Below are positions 1-4,803 of a DNA stretch of 6,973 nt, piece by piece. Under the pieces are notes generated by a model. The model searched no databases. It saw only the letters and a list, made by a program, of their open reading frames with translations, and had not been told where the DNA came from. Numbering within the stretch: position 1 is the first letter of the stretch; each line of letters begins with the position of its first letter. The DNA comes from Terriglobia bacterium (GTDB taxonomy: Bacteria > Acidobacteriota > Terriglobia > UBA7540), in assembly GCA_030040295.1 (NCBI GenBank), contig JASHTZ010000668.1, positions 1-6,973 of the forward strand, read 5' to 3'. The translations under genes and the position numbers were made by a program.

Positions 1-1212
1 CGAGGCGACGACAAGCGGAGAACCACGCCAACGGCCGGGCTTTCGCGCAGCGAATTGCGCCTTAATCCGCGATACGATCGCCTGGGGACCCGTTCTCTCG
101 ATTCTTCCGAAGGCCGCAAGGGCTTCCCGCGCGCTTGGGAAGCGGTGGCGGGGATCGATTTCAAGGCAACGAAGGATAGTTGCCTCGCAAGCACGGCCTA
201 ATTCCGGCGCATGAGCGCGCGGCGAGGGCGGCGGCCCTTTGACGCGCAGGACAGCTCCGGCCAGGGGGGCGCTTTCCGGGAAGGGAAGCCGCCCGGCCAG
301 CATTTCGTATGCGACCAAACCCAAGGCGTAGATATCCGTGGCGGCAGTGACCTCGCCTCCTTCTAACTGTTCCGGCGCCATATAGGCCAGCGTGCCCAGA
401 AGCTGTTCGGTTTTGGACAGCGTTTGTGCGAAACTCTCGCTGTTCGTAGCCGCGTTCACAGCCGCGCGCGCCAGGCCGAAATCGGTGACTACGGCCCGAA
501 CGCCATTTTCCTCCGACTTCATCGGCACCAGCATCACGTTGCCGGGCTTGAAGTCGCGATGAATCACGCCGGCTTCGTGAGCAGCCTGGAGCGCTTCCGC
601 CATCTGTTGGATCAGCGGACGGGCTTGAGGCATGCTCATTCGACCCTCGCGACGAAGCCGTTCAGAAAGCCCCTCGCCTTTCAGAAGCTCCATGGTGATG
701 AAGAGCAGTTCGCGGCCATCTCCCGCCGTCCCGTCCTCCACCCGGTGGCGTGTAATATCAAAAATGCGGCAGACATTGGGGTGCGTTACACGCCGGGCAA
801 GCTGAACTTCCTGTTTGAATCGATTAAGCGCCCAGGCGTCGCGGGCAATTTCCGGCCGCAGGGTCTTCAAAGCAACACGCGAGCCGAGCTCGAGGTCGCG
901 AGCCTCATAGACTTCTCCCATCCCGCCGTGGCCAATGAATCGGGTGATCTGAAAGCGCCCGGAGAGGATCTCCCCGGCTGAAAAGGTGAGGGTGCTGACG
1001 TGGGCCTGCTCGCTCGCTCCCGTATCTCGCGGGGGGCTCGACTCCAGGAAGCTGCCTGCGCGGTGATCGTGATCGAGAAGGGCTTCCACTTCCGAGCGGA
1101 GGGCAGAGTCCGCCCCGCAGGCGGCGTCGAAGTACTCGGCGCGGGCTTCTGGCGCGAGATCCAACGCGTGCTCGAACAAGTCTTTGATCTTCTCCCAGCG
1201 TTCTCGTTCCAT
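1..1212 (-). CDS. Serine/threonine protein kinase, C-terminus cut by the window edge
   Basis: This reading frame stays open for 404 codons from an ATG at 1212 to the left edge, so only the N-terminal part is present. Residues 1-57 form a helical leader of the kind found in kinases paired with ECF sigma factors (MERERWEKIKDLFEHAL...). A complete Hanks-type kinase domain follows at about 87-370. The glycine loop is GHGGMGEV (G94, G96, G99), the ATP lysine is K116 in VALK, and the likely helix-C Glu is E135. The catalytic loop is HRDFKPGN (D220, K222, N225), the Mg-binding motif is DFG (D244), and APE is at 279-281. Also visible are D293 in DIYALG and R357 near the domain end. All catalytic residues are present, so it should be active. 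Residues 371-404 are basic and probably lead into a membrane segment and sensor region beyond the edge. It lies 56 nt downstream of the sigma gene, on the same strand. GGGA a few bases before the ATG is a modest ribosome site. Known for the family: it phosphorylates Ser/Thr on protein targets. Inferred: the adjacent sigma factor is a target. Confidence 0.95.
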   Translation of the reverse strand, partial: MERERWEKIKDLFEHALDLAPEARAEYFDAACGADSALRSEVEALLDHDHRAGSFLESSPPRDTGASEQAHVSTLTFSAGEILSGRFQITRFIGHGGMGEVYEARDLELGSRVALKTLRPEIARDAWALNRFKQEVQLARRVTHPNVCRIFDITRHRVEDGTAGDGRELLFITMELLKGEGLSERLRREGRMSMPQARPLIQQMAEALQAAHEAGVIHRDFKPGNVMLVPMKSEENGVRAVVTDFGLARAAVNAATNSESFAQTLSKTEQLLGTLAYMAPEQLEGGEVTAATDIYALGLVAYEMLAGRLPFPESAPLAGAVLRVKGPPPSPRAHAPELGRACEATILRCLEIDPRHRFPSAREALAAFGRIERTGPQAIVSRIKAQFAARKPGRWRGSPLVVAS

Positions 1213-1235
1213 AAAGGTTCCCGCGGGATGTAGAC

Positions 1236-1259
1236 CCGATCCCGCCCAGGCGGGATCGG
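1236..1259 (-). repeat. Perfect 11-bp hairpin between the sigma and kinase genes
   Basis: CCGATCCCGCC (1236-1246) and its exact reverse complement GGCGGGATCGG (1249-1259) are separated by only CA. It starts 9 nt after the sigma stop codon in the direction of transcription and ends 23 nt before the kinase ATG. No T-run follows on either strand, so it is not a standard intrinsic terminator. It could be an RNA processing or stability element, or an attenuator setting the kinase-to-sigma ratio. It could equally be a protein-binding palindrome. A second small palindrome, TCCCGCGGGA (1219-1228), overlaps the kinase ribosome site. Confidence 0.7.
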
Positions 1260-1268
1260 CGCTGCTGA

Positions 1269-1832
1269 CTATTTGCCGATTTCACGGTGCAGCCAGGCGC
1301 GCGCCATCGTCCATTCGCGCTTCACGGTTTTGGATGAAACTCCCAGGATATCTGCGATATCTTCAAAGGTCAGCCCGGCGAAGAACTTCATCTCGACGAT
1401 CTTGCTCTGGCGCGTGTCTTGTAGCTCAAGGCGATTCAGAACCTCGTCAAGCGCCAGCAGTTCGGAGGATTTGCTCTCCGCGAACGGCAGTTCCGCATCA
1501 ACGTTGATTATTTCGAAGGAAGCTCCGCGTTTGTGGGCCTGGCGCCGCCGTGCATAATCCACCAGGACCTGACGCATTACGCGAGCGGCCACGGCAAAGA
1601 AGTGCGCACGATCGTGCCAATCCGGCTGGTCGGAGCCCGCCAGACGCAGATAAGCCTCATGAACCAAAGCTGAGGGTGAAAGAGTGTGGTTGCGACGCTC
1701 GCGCCTCAGGTTGTTTTCAGCCAGCCGCCGAAGTTCCCCATAGACCACGGGCAGTAATTCACCTTCGGCTTCGCGATCTCCATGCCGAAAGCGGCCCAAA
1801 AGTTGGGTAATCTTCCCTGGCTCGCCCGTCAT
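1269..1832 (-). CDS. ECF sigma factor, Sig-70_X6 (kinase-associated) type
   Basis: This is a 187-residue RNA polymerase sigma factor. Region 2 spans about residues 5-97 (LLGRFRHGDREAEGELLPVV, then NHTLSPSALVHEAYLRL, then AHFFAVAARVMRQVLVDYAR). Region 4 spans about 125-186 and carries the helix-turn-helix LTFEDIADILGVSSKTVKRE. The LVHEAYLRL and MRQVLVDYARRR signatures are characteristic of the TIGR02999/PF07638 group, whose genes commonly sit beside Ser/Thr kinases. No anti-sigma factor is visible. Region 2.2 has SPSALVHE where most ECF factors have DAEDLVQE, so the acidic patch needed for core polymerase binding is missing. That fits activation by phosphorylation (inference; S52, S54 and T50 are candidate sites). 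I chose the ATG at 1832. A start at 1889 would add 19 residues, but that ATG touches the best -10 candidate and lacks a ribosome site. AGGG 9 nt before the ATG at 1832 is a weak but acceptable site. Confidence 0.93.
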   Translation of the reverse strand: MTGEPGKITQLLGRFRHGDREAEGELLPVVYGELRRLAENNLRRERRNHTLSPSALVHEAYLRLAGSDQPDWHDRAHFFAVAARVMRQVLVDYARRRQAHKRGASFEIINVDAELPFAESKSSELLALDEVLNRLELQDTRQSKIVEMKFFAGLTFEDIADILGVSSKTVKREWTMARAWLHREIGK

Positions 1833-1912
1833 CTGGAACTGCCCTGTAGAATCCCTACCTCGTATCCTTTTGTACGCCCATTGTAGCATGCCGGATTCGC
1901 CTCAGTTCCAGA
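1832..1912. repeat. 10-bp inverted repeat around the sigma gene start and its candidate promoter
   Basis: TCTGGAACTG (1832-1841) and its exact reverse complement CAGTTCCAGA (1903-1912) are separated by 61 bp. One arm abuts the sigma start codon. The other contains the GGAAC element of the candidate promoter. If a transcript covered both arms, the pairing would hide the sigma translation start. As DNA, the arms could be paired operator sites. A chance match of this length in a short region is possible. Confidence 0.5.
1880..1909 (-). promoter_or_regulatory. Candidate promoter of the sigma-kinase operon
   Basis: Reading the minus strand, TACAAT (1885-1880) is a good -10 hexamer. It lies about 48 nt upstream of the chosen sigma start codon. 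No TTGACA-like box sits 16-18 nt upstream. Instead GGAACT (1909-1904) lies 18 nt upstream, which resembles the GGAAC -35 core used by many ECF sigma factors. This could mean autoregulation, but spacing and sequence are only suggestive. Confidence 0.3.
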
Positions 1913-2082
1913 CAAATAGACATTTTAAAAGTAGCTCCACCCGAGCGCCGCTCATGGCCAGAATGCCCATGCCAAGTAGGAAAACCTCGACTTATGTCCC
2001 TTTTTGTCCGTTTTTCGCGCATTACCATTTAAGAGGCAGGGACCCGCTTCCTAATTCTCATGGACCCGCAAGTGAAGCCTCA

Positions 2083-2089
2083 AAGGAGG
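2083..2089 (+). promoter_or_regulatory. Ribosome binding site that fixes the start at 2101
   Basis: AAGGAGG is a near-perfect anti-16S match. It ends 11 nt before the ATG at 2101, slightly farther than usual. It is the only strong site near the 5' end of a frame that is open from 1870. The peptide starting at 2101 is a clean signal sequence, which together settles the start. Confidence 0.7.
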
Positions 2090-2100
2090 GTGGCCGAGTT

Positions 2101-3642
2101 ATGCGAGCAATACGGAACTTGGGGAGGAACCTTCGGGGATTTCTCATCGCGGGATTGATCGTCATGCTCGGTGCGCCGGCTGATTCGCGGGCGCAGTCCG
2201 CCTGCCAGCAGAATCCAAACAGCCCCGCGTGCAAGGCCGAGCAGCAGCGCGAGCAGCAGCAACGGGAGCAACAAGCCGAACAGGAACGCCAACAACAAGA
2301 GCAGCAGGCCCAGCAACAGCGGCAGCGGGTCAGCCCGCAGCCGAACACCCCTGAACCGCGCTACACGCCGCCCCCGCAGCCTCCGATCACTCCCGAACCA
2401 CGCAACACGCCGCCCACGCAGCCCCCGATCACCCCCGAACCGCGCAACACGCCGCCCACGCGACAACCGATCACCACTCCTCCGCAGCCGACCTATCCTA
2501 TAGTGCAACCCTCCTTTCCTGTGACCAACAATAGAGGAGTCGGCACAATTACGACGTCTCCGCCGCCCCGGAATTATGTCCCGGGGCAGCTCCCGCCAGG
2601 CAGCAGGGATGGAAATAACCCGGCGGTCGGAGACGTGGCCCCACATAAAGGTGTAACCATCTTCACGCCTCATTACGGCTCTGGAACTACGGCGCAGGTC
2701 CCCACAGCCACTACGTCTAAAAATAGCGCCCCGGCAGTCGCACAAAGCAACGGTGTCACGACATTCACGGTGAGTCGGCCGGCGGCAAGCACACTCTATA
2801 CGGTCAGCGGGACGAGCGCGGCCGCCGCAACGGGGGGCTCTTCCGGTCCAGGTTACCTCCCTGGACCGCAGCCCGCAGGCCAGCCGTCGCAGCCAACGGC
2901 AAACGGGCCATGGGTTGTAGTTGGTTTTGCTTTCGCCTTTGGAGTTGACGTTTCCAGTGACGCATATGGCGCCTGTTGGAGTGTCCAGCCGGGCGGCTAC
3001 GTGGCAAACGCTCCGGGGGGACCCAATGACAGCGGTAATTGCTCTCTGGCGCTTTGCCGCGCCAAATCCGGCCAGTTTAGCTGCGCGGTTAACGAGGTGC
3101 GCTCCAACCCGGAGGGCACCTGGGCTTCGATCGCCAGGGAGTCGGCGCAAAACAGCTTGGGGGACTATGCCTACGGCTGGGCGATGGACGTAACCTCGGA
3201 CCTCGCGCAAAACGAAGCACTCAATATGTGTAACCTGATGGCCGAAAACGCTTGCGTTCCGAAGCAGACGTTCCAGTTGACCGCCGGCGGAATGCTCAGC
3301 GGTGGCGTCTCGTCGCCGCCGGAATATGTGAAGCCCACGTTTGACAACTGCATACAGCATCAGTTCTACGATCCTTCCATGTACAACTGGCTTGCGGTCG
3401 AGAACTCCTGCAGCCAGGAGTTATTGGTCGAGGAGGTGTGGCAAGACGGCAGCGGTGTCCCCGGCACCCTGGACATACCTGCGAGCGGCAAGTCAAACAC
3501 CGGGTATTCACAAAGTGATCTCGCACAACATAAGGGTCTTGAGTTTTACGCTTGTCCAGCCGAATACGCGCCTGTGGAACCCGACGGAAAGACGTTGGTG
3601 CACAGCCCGGTTAAGGGATTTATCTGCAAATTCGTTGGCTGA
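2101..3642 (+). CDS. Secreted Cys-rich protein with Gln/Glu-rich and Pro-rich N-terminal half, function unknown
   Basis: This 513-residue protein begins with a Sec signal peptide: basic n-region to R12, hydrophobic 14-24, and likely cleavage after SRA at 31. The mature start has two close cysteines (C35, C44). Residues 46-77 are a Gln/Glu/Arg-rich, probably helical stretch. Residues 83-124 are three 14-residue Pro repeats starting TPEPR, followed by a long Pro/Ser/Thr/Gly-rich linker to about 268. Folded sequence begins at W271. Two segments resemble each other: FAFGVDVSSDA (278-288) and YAYGWAMDVTSD (356-367). The second lies in a W341-to-F391 stretch that weakly recalls DUF4189. The last 100 residues (F414-G513) hold four cysteines (C417, C437, C485, C509), an ENSC..VEEVW motif and a YACP motif. 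This suggests a small disulfide-bonded beta domain exported to periplasm or surface. It is the first gene of the plus-strand run, 33 nt before the next. The linker suggests it spans or anchors to peptidoglycan (inference). Function is not recognised. Confidence 0.88.
   Translation: MRAIRNLGRNLRGFLIAGLIVMLGAPADSRAQSACQQNPNSPACKAEQQREQQQREQQAEQERQQQEQQAQQQRQRVSPQPNTPEPRYTPPPQPPITPEPRNTPPTQPPITPEPRNTPPTRQPITTPPQPTYPIVQPSFPVTNNRGVGTITTSPPPRNYVPGQLPPGSRDGNNPAVGDVAPHKGVTIFTPHYGSGTTAQVPTATTSKNSAPAVAQSNGVTTFTVSRPAASTLYTVSGTSAAAATGGSSGPGYLPGPQPAGQPSQPTANGPWVVVGFAFAFGVDVSSDAYGACWSVQPGGYVANAPGGPNDSGNCSLALCRAKSGQFSCAVNEVRSNPEGTWASIARESAQNSLGDYAYGWAMDVTSDLAQNEALNMCNLMAENACVPKQTFQLTAGGMLSGGVSSPPEYVKPTFDNCIQHQFYDPSMYNWLAVENSCSQELLVEEVWQDGSGVPGTLDIPASGKSNTGYSQSDLAQHKGLEFYACPAEYAPVEPDGKTLVHSPVKGFICKFVG
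2347..2472 (+). repeat. Three 42-bp tandem repeats inside the first exported-protein gene
   Basis: Three in-frame units at 2347-2388, 2389-2430 and 2431-2472 encode TPEPRYTPPPQPPI, TPEPRNTPPTQPPI and TPEPRNTPPTRQPI. The protein and DNA are both well conserved, especially between units 2 and 3, so the array is probably young and may vary in copy number among strains. The Pro-rich product should be extended and unfolded. Confidence 0.9.
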
Positions 3643-3675
3643 GAGGCCGGCGCACAGAGCGGGGAGGGAGGAAAC

Positions 3676-4179
3676 ATGTTCAGCCGAAGGCTACGTTTGC
3701 TTTTCTGCGCGGCGTGCCTGGCAATAATGGCCAATCACCAGGTTCGGGGGCAGCAGGCAGCGGCTCCGCCATCTAATCCCAGCGTGGCGAGCGCAGCGCC
3801 GGGCGATGCGGGTTCGATTGCTTCTCTGCTGACAAATCCGGGTGCACCCATGGCCGCGCCCAGAAGCAGGCAGCACCTGGCCCAATCGCTTGAAGCCCAA
3901 ATCAATGCAATCGGCCGTGTGAGCTGGAGCACCACAGCCCGAAATAAGGCCACCAATGAGGTGACCAGCTCCGTGCCTTCCTGGGGGGAGGATTCCGTCG
4001 CGATTGACCCGAGCGCTTGCCGGATGAGATGGAATTTGCAAATCAACGGGGGCTACTTTAGCAACGGGATTTATTTTGTCGAGGCTTTCCGGAGCATAGA
4101 GGCCATTGCTCTCGACGACTTGATGAACCGCGGCAATCAGCCCCAGCAGTACCCGCGAGCCCAATGCCCTATTTCGTAA
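3676..4179 (+). CDS. Exported two-domain protein, N-terminal part of a frameshifted gene
   Basis: This 167-codon frame starts at an ATG with a strong ribosome site (GGGAGG, 3666-3671). It begins with a signal peptide (MFSRRLRLLFCAACLAIMAN, likely cut after VRG at 25). An Ala/Pro/Ser linker runs to about 64. The first copy of the repeated domain then begins: helix LAQSLEAQINAIG, then RVSW (81-84), then DPSAC with C115, then strands to about 148. The frame ends at a TAA (4177-4179) in the middle of the domain. The missing half (strand PYFVRLEG, then the C-terminal helix with the second Cys) continues without a gap in the overlapping frame that starts at 4164. Restoring one base between about 4140 and 4168 would give a single 370-residue protein with two domains. 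Either the gene is a true frameshift mutant, or the base is a sequence error, or recoding occurs. No standard slippery heptamer is seen at the junction. Confidence 0.85.
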   Translation: MFSRRLRLLFCAACLAIMANHQVRGQQAAAPPSNPSVASAAPGDAGSIASLLTNPGAPMAAPRSRQHLAQSLEAQINAIGRVSWSTTARNKATNEVTSSVPSWGEDSVAIDPSACRMRWNLQINGGYFSNGIYFVEAFRSIEAIALDDLMNRGNQPQQYPRAQCPIS

Positions 4180-4787
4180 GGCTAGAAGGCAACTATACGG
4201 TACACAGCGGGAGTTTGTTCCCTATCGGCATCTATGTCCATGATCTGGCGGGCGCCAATCAAATCGCCGATGGCTTTCGTGCATTGGTGCAGCGATGCCA
4301 GCAGGCTGTGCCGCCCGCCGGGCCGGCTCTGCAGGCGGTGCTGAACGACCTCGCGCAAAAACTCAATCAGCAAGGCGGAGTGAGCTGGATGGGAGTTACT
4401 CATGACGCTTTCGCCGGAACCATCAGCACGCCCTGGCAGAGTTCCGAGTTGATCTCCGCGGCGAAAGGCGATCCGAGCACGTGCCTTCTCACCTTCAATA
4501 AGGAGTTAGATGGCTCGACCAAGCTGAACTCAACGGTTTCGTTGCGCCGCATTTCCAAGATCGAAGTGATGGGGTATCAAGACTGGTGGGCGCGATTAAT
4601 GCGCTCGGATGACCCAGGGGGGAAAGTAGCTGTATCGCCGCCGGTCTGGAGCGTGGTCCTAACGGATGAAGCGGGCGGGTCCACAGACATAGCGTTTTCC
4701 GGCGAAGCGCAGGCCGAGGGGGTGGCCCGGGATTTCCAGAACGCCGCGCAGGCGTGCGCAGCGTGGGAAACGCCGGAGCTCTTCTGA
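4164..4787 (+). CDS. Exported two-domain protein, C-terminal part of the frameshifted gene
   Basis: The frame is open from 4062 to 4787; its first ATG (4164) gives 207 residues. It overlaps the preceding frame by 16 nt, has no ribosome site (the upstream bases are C-rich) and no signal peptide. It is therefore unlikely to be a separate protein that reaches the envelope. Residues 2-45 complete the first domain copy: PYFVRLEG, then FPIGIYVHDLAGANQIADGF, ending at C45. A short Pro/Gly linker leads to a complete second copy at about 53-198. That copy shows helix LNDLAQKLNQQG, GVSW (72-75), DPSTC (C107), RRISKIEVMG (128-137), VWSVVLTD, then a final helix ending at C198 and the tail TPELF. The side-by-side match of the helix, VSW, DPS-x-C and final-Cys helix in both copies is the main evidence that the two frames were one gene. 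Molecular function is unknown. Confidence 0.82.
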   Translation: MPYFVRLEGNYTVHSGSLFPIGIYVHDLAGANQIADGFRALVQRCQQAVPPAGPALQAVLNDLAQKLNQQGGVSWMGVTHDAFAGTISTPWQSSELISAAKGDPSTCLLTFNKELDGSTKLNSTVSLRRISKIEVMGYQDWWARLMRSDDPGGKVAVSPPVWSVVLTDEAGGSTDIAFSGEAQAEGVARDFQNAAQACAAWETPELF

Positions 4788-4803
4788 AGAGGGGGGAAGC
4801 GAA

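Larger units (their letters stand above)
1833..2100. other. Divergent intergenic region
   Basis: These 268 bp separate the minus-strand sigma operon from the plus-strand exported-protein operon, so promoters for both should lie here. Position 1913-2035 is locally AT-rich. On the plus strand TTGTCC (2004-2009), with ATTTAA 17 nt later (2027-2032), is the best promoter-like pair found, but its -10 match is poor and I do not call it. No tRNA, riboswitch or small gene with a convincing start is seen. Confidence 0.6.

Noticed and set aside
424..981. 185-codon plus-strand frame
   Set aside because: It lies antisense to the catalytic core of the kinase, whose motifs are intact on the other strand. 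It shows no recognisable protein pattern.
905..1285. 126-codon minus-strand frame overlapping the kinase start and sigma end
   Set aside because: It is an out-of-frame shadow of the kinase N-terminus with Arg/Ser-rich, non-protein-like composition.
1833..1889. Longer sigma factor start at 1889
   Set aside because: The extra 19 residues are not part of the family pattern. The ATG touches the candidate TACAAT box and has no ribosome site.
1870..2100. Extension of the first exported gene upstream to an ATG at 1870
   Set aside because: It would bury the signal peptide 77 residues inside the protein, cover the divergent promoter region and ignore the AAGGAGG site before 2101.
2347..2472. CRISPR array
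   Set aside because: The repeats are contiguous, in frame and encode Pro-rich protein. There are no spacers and no cas genes.
2080..3360. 426-codon open frame on the minus strand opposite the first exported gene
   Set aside because: It is Arg-rich with low-complexity Leu/Arg tracts that mirror the Gln and Pro repeats of the plus strand. It has no ribosome site and no domain pattern. The plus-strand frame has a signal peptide and Shine-Dalgarno site.
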